DNA from: Buxus sempervirens
Lineage: Eukaryota; Streptophyta; Magnoliopsida; Buxales; Buxaceae
Reading direction: 5' to 3'
DNA length: 64,000 nt
Assembly: GCA_947561395.2 (NCBI GenBank)
Contig: OX387183.1
Location: forward strand, 3,047,883 to 3,111,882
Numbering within the stretch: the first letter of the stretch is position 1; each line of letters starts with the position of its first letter. Shown piece after piece: positions 11,132-25,500 of the stretch. Position numbers and translations under genes: made by a program. Below the pieces are notes generated by a model. That model had not been told where the DNA came from. It ran no database searches and was given only the letters and a program-made list of their open reading frames with translations.

Positions 11132-12920
11132 TAGGACAAGTAATTATTTGATAATTTAAATGTGTTGAAGCTAATCTTTCCTTGTCTGCAATTAATACCT
11201 CAGAAATTTTGGGTGAGATAAGATTTGGGACGTGTTTCCGACTTTCAAAACACGAGATTATTGACTTTTAACGGCGAAATGTCTGTCTCCTTCAACGTTA
11301 TGGACACGTTAATGTATGAACAAATGGACAGAGAAACTGGTGTTACATACAAGGGAATGAGCTCATCAAGGATCTGCTTTCAAAAGAAAAAAAAACTAAA
11401 GAAATGTGCGGGAAAATTAGGGATAATTGTGCCAACTTTTTCAAGGCAAAGTGGCCGATTTTTAAGCAAACTTTCTCTGGTTTTTGAATAATTTAGGCAT
11501 ATTATTGAGTTAGATACACTCTTTTGTTGTAAGCTGACCAATATTCCAAAGACTTAAGGTATTGAGTTTGGTATATTCTTGTATTTTCAATTCACCAATA
11601 TGTCGAAAGCCCTAAGGTAGATAAGCTCTAGATCTTCAGATCAAGCCGGGAAATCTTTGGGATTAAAATAGTTTACTATATCCCTTTCAAGACTTTCGTT
11701 CTTTAGGATTAAAATAGATCATGGGTTTTGCTTTCATTAACGCTGGTAGAAGCCTATTTCCTTGCAGCTCATGAAATTATCCCCAAGGTAAATGAACTCT
11801 TCAGAACAAAACCTTCAATTTTTGGGTTATAATAGTTCGCCATGCTTACAACAATTACGAAAGAGACATATCATCATTTATGGACGTAGGCATCCTTCAC
11901 CAAACATTTGCAAACTCATTTGGGGATCCCATAAAGGAATGCCAAACTACCTAGCCAGGCCTTAGGGTTCAACACCCCAATTCAATGTATTACCAACCAT
12001 TGCACTGGTTGAATCAATGCTGCACGTACCCCTGAGCAAATACAAGAATGCCATCTTTATGGATAATTGATCTAAACACATCGTCAGCATAGGCCAGTTT
12101 TTTTTTCTTTTTTTTTTTTTGGTAGGAGTCAGCATAGGCCAGTTCCCATTAAAGCGATAACCAAACGAGTTTAATTGCCACCAATAAGTATCCCATCACG
12201 TTTACACATGATCATATTAATTAGTCAAAGGAAGCCGTCCCCACTCACAAGGTGAAATTCTCTCTCTAAGGAACAAAAGAGGGTTGAGATAGATAGACAG
12301 AGAGAGGAAGACGAAGTATAACCTTCAAGGCTAAGATTAGAGAATAGCAAGTCTGCTTTGACAGAATACCCCTTTAAAGGTTTTTGCGCGTCCATTTATT
12401 ACAAAACCGTGAGTGGTCCTCTTTTTCTTTTTTTTGATAGTCCCGTGAGTGGTCCTCTTTCCCTTTGTAATCAGTGACAAGATAATAACTAGGCAGAGCC
12501 GATGGTGCTTACTATGGTTAACTTTTTTGCTTGCTATCTTAGCAGAATTGGCTGGCGTAGTCAACAAATGCAATTGTTATACGACATCCCATCAGCCGAC
12601 ACTTCAGACTTATTATGAGTTTTACGACTCTCTCTCTAAATTCAGACTCGTTATGTGAATTCTTCTTTTGTGTTAAGATTTTCAAAAGCTAATAATGCTT
12701 TTTAATCTTCCTGTTTCAGAAGTTCTCATCGGGTCCTCTACGGCTTCTTCAAATGTTTATTATTTAATAACGCGTTGGGAATTATCCATTGAAATATAAA
12801 ATTGTTAAAATAGGTTTCATTGCTTAATTTATTTCACTTTGTAATATATGCATTATAGGTTCCTTAGGCTGCATAATAATAGAAGAGAAGATCTCAGAAG
12901 GGAAAGAAAATATATTTGAT
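11132..12920. other. Intergenic DNA, no gene recognised
   Basis: AT-rich DNA with poly-T/poly-A runs (12100-12120, 12420-12436). Open frames of 88 aa (11225-11491) and 78 aa (12337-12573) have no recognisable motif and look incidental. Confidence 0.6.
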
Positions 12921-12928
12921 CCTGCAAG

Positions 12929-14631
12929 TAGAGCTGTAAGTAGGGCGGGCTGGGCTGGGTTTCAATGAGTTCGGGCTCAACCCTAACTAAAATTGGTGAA
13001 CCCAAACTCTCCTCGGCCCGCCCTAACCCAAACTCTTTGAGCCCAAACCCAACCCTAAAATTATTTCTTGAGTTCGGGTTGGGTTCGGGCCAGCCCAAAC
13101 TTTTTTTTCCTACTTGATATAATGATATATTCACATATATAAGACTTCAATATTTAGATATATATAATAAAGTTTATTGGCATACATTGATTTGTTTGTG
13201 TATTAGGTTAAAAAATGATCTCTAGAAGTCCACCAAACTTTTGATGTGTGTAAAGAGCCTTAGAACAAAATATTCGCTAAGATATTTATAAGTTTCACAT
13301 GTCTTCCAATCTGATGCAACCATCCATCATAATGCATGGAATTAACAGCAATACAACAAATACAGTAGCAGAATTAATCTAACAAGGCATCCTCTACTTT
13401 CAAAGAAACAATAGATAGAACATGATTACTTGATTAGCAAGGCATTCCTACATTTCCCACTCAATCACTGTTTCACAAAAATTGCAATGTTGCATACAGG
13501 ACCTACCCCATTTGAAATTCCAGAATTAGTTTCATTGCATTTTCACATTGTTTAAGTATTCAAACCTTAATCTAAAAATAATACCTTATACAAAATCAAT
13601 CAACTTTTGTAATTTTAAATAGACTTAATATTCATGTTTCCTATCTCTTCCAATTACTTTAGAATCTACGTTTTTTTTTGGTTGAGTTAGAATCTACGTT
13701 TCAAATATTAGAACCACGAAATTACGTAAGAAAGCACATGAATCATTTGCATATGATCAAACAAGAACAATAAATCAAGATTTTAGGGGATATATATTGA
13801 TGTTAAAAATAACATAAAATAAAATACTACTAAAATAACAAGATTTTATGTTTTGCTACCTTATCGGAAATCAAATTTTAGTGAAATTTTGCATCCAGCA
13901 GTAAAAGACTGGGGATTGAAATATCTGAACTAACTTTGTAGTCAAAGAGGGGTAAATTGTTTTAGATTATATGGTGCATAGCCGAGGAAGAGAAACAAAC
14001 CCTCCCAAGCATACATTAATGGATCTCATCCAGATCGAGTACTAGAAAAGAGAGGAATTAAACAGTACCTGAAAGCAGTGAACAAATGGGGAAAGATGAG
14101 ATGCCCGATTTGACAAAAATAACAATCTCAAATCCCTTGTGACTTATGAGCAATGGAACTGTATCGCAAATCCCTTGCTGTGGGAACTGTATCCCACTGT
14201 ATTGACGGCGACGCCGACGGCAACTGTATTGCTAGCTCCTGTTGATCGAGCTCCTTTGTTGGGGGTTTCTCTAGCTAGGTTGTCTTTGAGATGTGAGGTA
14301 TTGCTAATAAAAGAGAGGGACAGTGAGTCAGTGAGAGGGGCAAGCAATTCCAACTTCCGTGGTAGAGATATGGGAGAAGACAACAAACTCTTAGGTTGTA
14401 GGTGACAATCCTATGGAGGTTTGCAGGAGGGGGTTTTAGTGGTATATATATTTCGGGTTATTCGGGTTTTTTCGGGTTGTACCTTGTGGGCCCGAGCCCA
14501 ACCCAAACTCAACTTCGGGCTCAAGATTGAGCCCGGCCCAAACCCAAACCCAAACTTATTTCTTAAATCGGGCTATTATTCGGGCTGGGTTAGGCGGGTT
14601 TCGGGCGGTCCGGGCCAAACTTACAGCTCTA
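12929..14631. mobile_element. hAT-type non-autonomous element with empty-site support
   Basis: Ends TAGAGCTGTAAGTAGGGCGG and, on the right, CCAAACTTACAGCTCTA are inverted, with GGGCTGGGC/GCCCAACCC-rich subterminal DNA on both sides. A perfect 8-bp TSD, CCTGCAAG, occupies 12921-12928 and 14632-14639. Downstream of PRX2, at about 33177-33193, the paralogous flank reads straight through this site with CCTGCAAG present once. The interior has no transposase; a GC-richer patch at 14150-14400 may be a remnant of a parental 5' region. It lies about 200 bases past the PRX1 stop codon. Confidence 0.93.
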
Positions 14632-14840
14632 CCTGCAAGTCACAAAATCAGAAGAGACAAGAACAGGTTTCTGTGCATGTGTGCAGGCTCTTATAACTTA
14701 ATTTAAACTGCTCCATATATACTGATACTTCCAGGTTTTATTTATGAGATAGATATTACCATCGTTACACATACTCAAACCATAGCAAGCCATGGTATGC
14801 TTTTGGATTCTCTTACATCTCTTTACTAATTACTGACTCA

Positions 14841-16645
<1,805 letters not shown>

Positions 16646-18537
16646 ACATCTTGGGTATGTAATTACTATTACTTGAAATTCATTATAAAGTGATTAGCGT
16701 CTGTCAACCACACGATCAAAGTGGATATTTATAGGGAGCAATAGACAGGTGCAGGTTCAAGTCATTGTTGATGGAGTAAGTCAAGAAATGAAAGTCTTGC
16801 TCGTGGAATACGCAAATTGAGACAATTTATTTAAAGGTGGTTGAAGTGGATTTTTTTTTTTTTTTGTGGGAAATTTATGGTGAGATAAGGGATTTTGATG
16901 TCTCATTCATTATTAGAACATGACAGTTTGTGGAATTTTGACATGTAGTAAATGGTTTTGTCTCATTTTACATTAATAGGAGAACACATTTGGGGACCGA
17001 GTCAGATTACTCTTAACGATAAATCTTCCATTTTTACTACTAATCCAATCAGTAATACAGTTATCATCTTTGTTGCTTGTGCGCGCATAGACCATTGTTG
17101 TGAAATATATATGTAGTGTGAACGGTAATAAAAAAAAAAAAGGGAAAGAAGAGAAGAGAATACTTCGTGCACAGATTTAAGTGGTTCGACAATATGCATA
17201 TGTTATTGCAATTAGGATTACATCATTAGTGATATAAGTACGAGCCACATCCTGTGACGTTGGACATTTCGAAAATACCAAACTCCCTTCATATATGCAT
17301 AAATGGTCATAAAGACGTTGAAAAGGGATAATTATATATCCCTTGAGATAACTATATATCCCTCAAGGGATGTAAGTGTACTTATCCCAAATCAACTAGT
17401 TTTTATAGTTGATCTCAGACTTCTAGAACACTAGTTAATTTATAATTAATGTGAACGCCTCTAGGTAATTACTTTGAAAAGGTTGGTAATGTTGTTGCTC
17501 TTCTTATAAACTAGAAGGGGTGCACATGCTGTATAGCATGTGTGTAGGAAGGGATGGAAGGAGACAATGTTGGAAGGAACAGTTATAAAACTTATTGTTA
17601 GTTTTTGAAAAATTTGAAGCAGTTGTGACCATTCTACCCTTTTATCAATAAATCTTCTCAATAGTGTGTAAAGGATGTTTTGGAAAGGTGTGCATTTTGT
17701 TCTACACGATTCCCAAGAGGCCTCTTCGTATAGATAGTAGGCAATCTTTGACCCGATCCATCAACTTGGCCTGCTTTAGGAAATGGTAAATTCCTCGTAA
17801 AGTGGCTTATTTTTGGATCAAGTACAAGACTAAAAAGGATTGAATCATTCATAGACGTAACCCGTGAAATTTGAATCCGACCAAGTTGCATTAATGTTAA
17901 TGAGTTAGCCAGAGTCAGACAAGCCCTAGCCTCAGTCCCTAAATTGATATTAGGTTTGTGCACACAATGTCAACTTAGAGATTTTGTTTTGGACAAGAAC
18001 TAAGGCAAAAATGGACGTATAATTTATTAAAAAAATGTCGTGGGAATCAAACATGGTCGGTGGGTTTGAAATGTCTATACGTAGCACCCTTGCATTTTTT
18101 TTTATTTTTTACTTTTTGTAATAATGCAAAGAAGGATCAGACACAAAATGCAAAAAAAAGTCTTACCTATTTGTGAAATTTTGCTCTAGAATTAAGCTTC
18201 AGAGTCAGAAATACACATCTATTGAAGGAAATCAACTGTCCTGCATGTTTGTTTGCAATGGAAATCATCTATTCTGAAAGTCCCGCAATACTCTGCCGGC
18301 AAAAAAGTTGTGATTTACCTGTTTAAATTTTAAAAAAAATTCAACTGATCTTTATATACTAAATTTTTAATTTTCATGAACCAATCACAATCTCAATGAT
18401 CAGGGCAGCATGATTTTCGCTATAGTGGATGTGAGGCTGTTGACTTGTGCATCTAAAATGATTAAATTTTAACGCATTAATCTCATAAAGTACAGATAAA
18501 GGGAGTCAAATTTTATAGTTTTGCAACCTTTACTTAC

Positions 18538-18538
<1 letters not shown>
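16646..18538. other. PRX1 upstream intergenic DNA with a duplicated block
   Basis: AT-rich with no convincing gene. Bases 17581-17728 resemble 63735-63880 upstream of PRX3: both contain ACCCTTTTAT-AATAAATCTTC, GTGTAAAG, TTTTGGAAA and ATTCCCAA in the same order. This is an ancestral block co-duplicated with the peroxidases. Short open frames here have no recognisable domain. Confidence 0.6.

Positions 18539-18605
<67 letters not shown>
18539..18605. repeat. (AT)n microsatellite
   Basis: An uninterrupted AT dinucleotide tract of about 33 units. The Tyr-Ile repeat open frames it creates on both strands are artefacts. Confidence 0.97.
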
Positions 18606-18608
<3 letters not shown>

Positions 18609-19816
18609 TGTGCGACGCGTGCAAATCACCTAAATCAGTGGCAATTTTTCTTGTAGAAAATGCCACACCAAAAGTGCTATGGAGAATATTTAAACTCCAA
18701 AGTAATACAGGACAAAAACTTTTTAGCATGAATCAAACTCAAGAATATTGTCTAATAATCTGTAAAATCTATAAATTAATGGAGTAACAAAAAAAAGGTA
18801 TTTTTTGAAAATATTATTAACGTATTTTATTTTTGAAACTCAAGAATATGAAATAAACAATCCTAAGTTAAACAAAGCTGAGCCTACCCAAGCTTGATTA
18901 ATTAAGAGTCATTAAGGAAATTGATTTCCTTTTATAGCTAAGAATAACTGGTAGATTTCTTGCATTCGGAACCAAGCAGCTGTATTAGACTGGTAATAAA
19001 TAAATGAAGAACGAAGATCGCTATCTTTCCCATTGTGACGAGGCGATGAGTATTCATGGATTTTGGGTTACATCTACAATTAGAAGTGACTCTCTGCAAA
19101 GAGTTACAATACTGCATGCAAAAGTACAAGCTTCCATATATATCAGGGGCAGAGTATTTAGTCAATGTTTTACCTAAACCTGAAGATGGGCAATAGGACT
19201 TTTCTTTATGTAGAATAAAAGCCAATCCATTAGCTAACAAAAGCTGACTGTGTACATGATATTGTTGTTCTTGACAGATTACAATCCTTTGATGTAAGCA
19301 ATAATATCAATGAAATATTGATATATAATATTCTACATGTCTTTAAATTTAGGCATTAAGATTAAGAGTTGTTTGTAGATGAACGATATGTAGAAGCCAA
19401 AAATTATAGAAGCAAAGCACCACATGTCCAACCCTCAACATCTAAGAGAGTGAACATAAAATTAAAACAAGTGAGATCCTCTAGATTAATGAGCCTCTAT
19501 CTGCACTCTCATTTGGAGCCTCGATCTGTAGGATCATGTCCAAAACCGCCTGAATGTTATAACTGTAAAAATTTTATGACACATGGCACAATCCTATGAA
19601 AAGTTCCAACTAACGGTGTAGATAGAGGCTCCACAAGATGTGAACCGATATTTATATTGAACCAAGACTTACCCATATCTACTAGAATTCCTACTTTGTC
19701 TATTCCATGACCAATAGCTAGGATTAGACTATTATAATCATAAACCACATAAACCATTTTTAGGACCATACCCACTTCCCCATTTATTTAGAAAACCAAA
19801 AAAAGGAAAAGGAAAA
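18606..19816. other. Intergenic DNA with duplicated blocks
   Basis: Bases 19013-19093 match 38066-38142 (upstream of PRX2) closely, with a shared core starting CGCTATCTTTCCCATTGTGA. On the minus strand the core contains ATGGGAAAGATAGC, so it could be the start region of an old gene. Bases 19220-19260 match 59490-59530 (CCATTAGCTAACAAAAGCTG). Bases 19490-19640 contain an imperfect inverted repeat around GCCTCTATCTGCACTC and also resemble 59865-59940. No complete gene is recognised. Confidence 0.6.
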
Positions 19817-20251
19817 GGGATATTTAAAATCTACCCCTTAAGGTTTCAAAAAATCCCAATTTCCCCTTACAGTTTTTGAAATATTAGTTTACCAACTTGA
19901 TGTTAGTTGTGTACAACAGTCTCCCCTTTTAAAAGGTCAAACCATCAAAATTTTAACAAATATTGATTAGCAAAAGCAAAAAAATAAAAAATTTATTCAC
20001 AAAGTTACCCTTAAGGACAATTTTTTGTAATTGAAATCATAAATATAGCTTTTACTTTTAAATGAAATTTGATTGGCAAATTTGTCAATTCATATTAATT
20101 TTCTTCGTTATATATGATTTTAACAGTCAAACCTTTAAACTTCAAATGGCTACACATAAAAAACCTCAAAGTTGTAAACAAATATTTTCAAAACATCAGG
20201 GGGCAAAGTGGGATTATCGGAAATCCCAGGGAGACAAGCTGTACATATCCC
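19817..20251. mobile_element. MITE related to the one at 4756-9383 (uninterrupted copy)
   Basis: The left end, GGGATATTTAAAATCTACCC, and the reverse complement of the right end, GGGATATGTACAGCTTGTCT, form long imperfect inverted repeats sharing CCC-AATTTCCCC and TTTTTGAAATATTAGTTTAC with the copy in the pseudogene intron. The flanks are A-rich, so no clean TSD can be read. Confidence 0.7.
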
Positions 20252-20289
20252 AAAAAAAAAAAAAAACGAATAATGTGTCCGCATATCAT

Positions 20290-20500
20290 TATGCTACTTT
20301 TAACAGTGAGAGACATGCACAACACTCACACATCCCTTTATTACACCTAATTATGGTAGTAATAAACAAAATGACCAACATGAGCTATCTCTTCAGCCAA
20401 CCCACTCCCCTTGCTATACACATACGAGGTGATGTCGTCATCAAAATATTGACCAAGGAGAACAAAATCTCTTAGATTTTAGAAACAAATATTCTCTAGG
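20290..20500 (-). pseudogene. Relic exon of an unrecognised gene (paralogue of 59640-59815)
   Basis: On the minus strand the frame reads LGQYFDDDIT ... AHVGHFVYYYHN and then stops. The segment at 59640-59815 reads LGQSSDDGIT ... AHVGHSNYYHA and stops. The shared amino-acid pattern with diverged DNA, and the shared stop position, suggest a C-terminal exon of one gene duplicated with the peroxidase segment. I do not recognise the family. Upstream sequence on this strand is broken, so both copies look dead. Confidence 0.5.
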
Positions 20501-21837
20501 TAATGAAAGCCCTTATTAAGAGGGCATGATATTACAAATTAATCGCCTTCAATCACTATCTTCTTTATCTTGTTATAAAATAGTCGGATTAGAGAAAACT
20601 TTCTCTGGGTAGTGGAAATCTGTCCCCAGGTGATTCATATTACAATTCACGTTCAATTATCTTCCTTAACCTATTACTATCACCTAATTATTCTCCTTCA
20701 TTTCTATGTCACTTTCCCTGATCTGTTAAAATAATAACGTAAGCAATTTCAACAATATACAGCTGAAAACTATTGTCGATTATACCCTCAAGAGTGCAGT
20801 TCTAATGGCGTCAACAACTTTGAATCTGTTCCCCTTCTTCATCATTACTTTGCTTTCTAAATATGAGGTCGAGCAACCGTAATTGGTACGAGGATAGTAA
20901 TTAAAAGACTTACATACCACACCTAGAAGTTAAATTTATATGCAACGTCATGGTTGAACCATTAATTATCATCCTTAACGGACATTAATTTATTAAGCAC
21001 TTTAAACAAAGTGACAACTCGAAAATTATCAATTAGTTTATTTTCCATTCAGTCTATTTTGTGCATATATTCTAAGAGGCCAATAATGTGGCTGATGGTC
21101 ACTGCGAATTTTGCGTTAAGACACATTTTCCTGCTTGGGTTAATAAGCCCCCTTCTTTTTTATCTTCTCAACTCTTGGATGATGCCAGAGGTAGACTTTT
21201 TGTAAGATCTATTATTTAATATATTTATTTGTTTTCCACACACACAAAAAAAAATTTATCAGTTAGTACTCCAGTGAACTGAGCTGTAGGCATCGGCTAC
21301 TCAGTGTATTAGGATGGGTTAGCAATAGGAGCTTAGGTTCGGGTGCAACTTGGTTCGGTTAAAATTAAGGACCATTTGACCCAACCTGACTTTGGCTGGT
21401 TGGGGTTTGTGTTTCAAAGCCTATGGTTCTGTTTTGGTTTTAAAAATCTCTAGACCGAATTAGTTTTGGTTTGGTTTTTGAGTTGGTATTTTGTTTAAAC
21501 CAGTCAAACCCACCAACTTAAAAAATACTGTTTTACTCGGTTTAGTGACAAACCTTGGTTTGGTCTTGGGTCAATGGAAACCTAGACTAAACAAACAGAC
21601 TTGAACCATTAATTAGATGGTTGTGTGCGTCAACTAGCTAGGCAGCACTAGCAGGCTGGTCAACAGGATGGGCTGCATGGCAATCGTGTTGGGCTTGTTT
21701 GTAGTAATTTTCTGGTGATGATGGATTGAAATTTTGGTCCAGTGGAAATCGCAGGCATTTTGCATCGCTGGATGCAACCTAATTCTCAATTTGGGCTTGT
21801 TGAGATCCTGTACAGCCAACATTTTGGCTTTGTTTTT

Positions 21838-21869
<32 letters not shown>

Positions 21870-22316
21870 TTTTTTTGTAAAGCCTTCGCAAGAAGTTGTT
21901 CCAGGTAAGGGAATTTGGGTTTTAAATGGGAGCGCCTCTTCATCATACACCACATGCCTTCTCATGGATTATGTAAGCACTTGTAGCATTTGTAGTGACC
22001 AATTCATCCCAAGAAAATGGATAGAAATACATTAATTCCAATAGAGGAGGAGAGCAGATGATTGATTGGAAAAGTTGTTATATATCCGAAAGCCTCAACC
22101 TGTTGAAATATCATATTCGGGCCCTCTTGTATGCCAAGTCCAAACCATTGTTCCTTCACAAGACGTACAAATGTCCAATTGAGTAAGCGGGCGGGCGGGG
22201 GTGGGTGATTTTATCAAACATGTTCCTTAAGAAGTCTATGACTCAAGTCTTTTCTCTTTTTTATTTTTTTTGGTGGTTGGATGGGCTGAAGAATTCTACC
22301 ACACCAACAGTGTAGT
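20501..22316. other. Intergenic DNA, low-complexity tracts
   Basis: AT-rich with a poly-T tract at about 21832-21876. A GGTTTGGTT/CGGTTTAG-rich patch at 21330-21600 resembles the subterminal DNA of some hAT elements, but I cannot find both ends. No gene recognised. Confidence 0.5.
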
Positions 22317-22320
22317 CTCT

Positions 22321-22540
22321 CGAGCGGGTTAGCCTGGTGGTCAATACCTTGGGGCCTAGAGGTATATTCATCATGAGATCTCAAGTTCAAACTCTCTTCG
22401 GCACAATCTCTTGGGACCACCTGCATAAAATCTATAGGCCTTAGACTTAGTCGGGCCATGTAGGTTGTAGGATCTTACATGGGCCCTCAGGGATTAGTCG
22501 GCGGGCTTGGATGCCCTACGTTAATTAGGACCTACTAGTA
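22321..22540 (+). mobile_element. tRNA-derived SINE
   Basis: A split RNA polymerase III promoter is visible: box A-like GGGTTAGCCTGGTGGTC at 22326-22342 and box B-like AAGTTCAAACTC at 22383-22394, about 55 bases apart, as in tRNA-derived SINEs. The body continues through GGGACCACCTGCA and GTCGGGCCATGTAGG. The 3' end and TSD are not clear, so the right border is approximate. The tRNA-like part does not fold as an intact tRNA gene. Confidence 0.65.
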
Positions 22541-25500
22541 TTAAATGATAGTTTACTGAAGTCATCAAGTGGGTGGTCAAAGTAAAACTCATGATCCGTT
22601 CAGGCCAAAATCCATTGACAAATACTCAAAAGTTAGTTGGTTCAGTTCCCACTCTATTCTTATATAGACTAATGAGGAGCAATCTCATTCCTTGTGCTTT
22701 GCTCATGGGTCAAGTTTGGAGTTTCATGGCGGAAATCATTATTCAGAACGCGATCATGAAATCCCTTCAACCAAAAAGGAATTCAACGTAAGTTGATTTT
22801 TTTTGTGGATTCATAACACCATGACGTTATTTTTTTGTTCAATCGTTAAGCTCTTACATGCATGACAATCCTTTTCCCTTTTTTCCTCTTCTTTCTTCGT
22901 GTGACAGATTAATACTTGCACAGACCAAAAGACCTGATATTTGGAGAAGAGAGAAACCCCCACAGACCAACAGCCTTTCCGACACAAACACGAGCCCTAA
23001 AAGTACATAAAGAAAGGCTGGATTTACGAGAAACGAAGATGGGTGAGATCGAATTAAAGCAGAAAGGCTAAAATGCGAGAGAATCAAGATGACAGATTCT
23101 ACCAAAAAAAAATCAAGATGACAGATGAAACCATGACATGGGGAGATCTTCATGGCAACTTCTAAGGGATGATTCTGCCCAACTTCTAAGGGATGATTCT
23201 GCTGTTTCATCAAAGTTTCTCCATCCTTTCGGTAAAATGAAATTAATTTTTAATGAATCTTTATCAAAATAATTAATTTGTAGTATCATTTTACCATTAT
23301 AAATCAACTGTTCCAAAAATGCTCTTACATCATCTATCCAAATGATTTGTCTAACTCACTCACTCAAAGTACAAATCATTTTATTGACGACTTGTACAAA
23401 TCTAAAATGGCTTGTACAAGTCAATGTATTTATTGTTTGTACAAGTTTTGGGAGTGAATTGTATAAGGACATTCTTGGAAAAATTTGTTTGTAACATTAA
23501 AATGTCATTAAGAATTAATTATTTTGATAAAGGTTCATTAAATATTAAGAACCAAAACTTTGTTGACTAAATCTTAATTATTTTGAAAAAGTTTATGAAA
23601 AAATTCTTGTCTTACGGTTTCAGACTTTAATTCATAACGATGTTTAGTTTTTTTTTTTTTTTTTTTTTCCTATTTTTTCAATAAATAAAAAACTTAAACA
23701 ATATTTCTACATACAATCCTCACCTCTTTCTATTCACACATAAATACTTTCTTTACCCTTACTCTTGGGTAAGAAATACGGAATAGAACTGTTTCGAACA
23801 TGGGCAGATTTTAAGATCATTGTTTGCTTAGAATAATCTCAAAAACAAGTTTCTATTTGATATATACCGGTAGAGGCATATGTATTACTCCACATGTGCA
23901 CATGTAATTAAGGTGGGACCTGTTAGGATCAAGCACTTATTACAAGACCAATAACTTTAGTTATTGATTATAGCGCAACTTTATTTCCTTACATCATAGC
24001 AGGCCTTTAGCCCAACACCCCCAACAGGACACTTTAATAGGATACCCAATTTACATTACAAATTTCACCCTCATGTTGCCATTTCATATCTACAAAGGGG
24101 TAGAATGGCTGATGGGAAGTAACATTTAGACCATTGGGTAGTTACTGGTTCCCGGTTTAGTTGTTTTGAGAAATCCAATTCTTGTGCAAATGCAAACACA
24201 CCCTAAAAGTGGTGGTTCATGTCTATATAAGCAATGACTCGAACTACTTGGTTTTAAAAGCAGTATTGATTAGGGGATAATCTTGCATATTAAAGAGGTT
24301 TCCTTCATGACCAATTATGGTGCAAATTAATCGCACCCTTCATTAAAAAGTTTGTGCCTCTGATTCCCATTTTGGCAGGCTACACCATTACATGATTGTC
24401 ACGTAATTAAGCTAGAGGTTGATCCAACTCTTTAATTTTAGTAGACACGTTGATCACATTACTTTCTTTTTGTTTTTGGTAAATAAAAATAGGGAGGAAG
24501 CCTTACCCGCTCAATTGGTGGTGGCTTATCTTGTTTGGTTGTCTATGCTCTGAATATGAAATCCAGGAAAGAAAAAGAAACTGAACTCTTTAAGTCATAG
24601 TTGGCAGAGCTTTAAAGTCATCAATTATAAATGTTTCACAGTTAACTCTACATTCTGACGAGAGAAAAAACCAGTCTTCTTCCTTCAATTTCCATTGGCA
24701 GTTTAATTCCTTTGTTGTTTCTTTGTTGGTTGTTGCTGGGTTGTTATAGTAGGGGATTAATTGATGTGAGTTGGACTTCTTTTGTTTAGTATCATGGATG
24801 TCCGTTATTTTTATTGGTTTTGTTTTAGCCACATGGGGCTTTCTAAGTTTGACCATTGATTTCTTCTTGGTCCAGTGCGAGGGCTTTGAAATCTGAATTG
24901 GGCTGCACCATCGTCCTTTTTCTTATTAGTTTTTATGTCTAGTGAAATTTTTTTGGGAAAATCGTGGGGAAGGCTTCTTTTTGCTTTTGGGCCCGTACTT
25001 TAAATCATAAAAAATATAGGCCTACTTTTCATAAATCTATATCTATATTATCATTATTATTTTATTATCTATCTATACTACTAGCAAAGAGAACAAGGAG
25101 AATATTTCCCCAGATTTTGGTCCTTTATTTTATTTTTCTAAATATTATCCTTCATAAACAAAATAATCCCCTACTATAACAACCCCACTAATGTTCTTTG
25201 CACATTCAAAATTAAACATGCTGTAACTACCCATTTAAAACGGCATGCAATCTACTTTTAGAATGGTTGTTAATTTATCTGAGTGTGCCCCACAAATTTG
25301 CTACGCGTGCAGTCCCCTAGTTATTAGAAAAGGGAAGAGGGGGAATTATTTCCCTCTTGATTCTTGCCTCCCTTTTTTTTTTCCAACTATTGCCCTCTCC
25401 AACTAAAACGATCTGAAACTATAACCACCCAACTACTCTTTCCACTCGAATTTAAACCCCTATTTATATGCTCCAGTTAATAGTGAGGATGTGCATTATG

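Noticed and set aside
18469-18787. Open frames on both strands with long Tyr-Ile repeats
   Set aside because: They are translations of the (AT)n microsatellite and have no conserved flanks.
21300-21600. GGTTTGGTT-rich patch as a hAT element
   Set aside because: Base composition fits, but no pair of ends or TSD could be found.
22326-22394. Possible tRNA gene
   Set aside because: Box A and box B are present, but an acceptor stem and anticodon arm are not; it fits a tRNA-derived SINE.
24590-24856. 88-aa minus-strand open frame
   Set aside because: No signal peptide, motif or homologous pattern seen; composition is like the surrounding AT-rich DNA.
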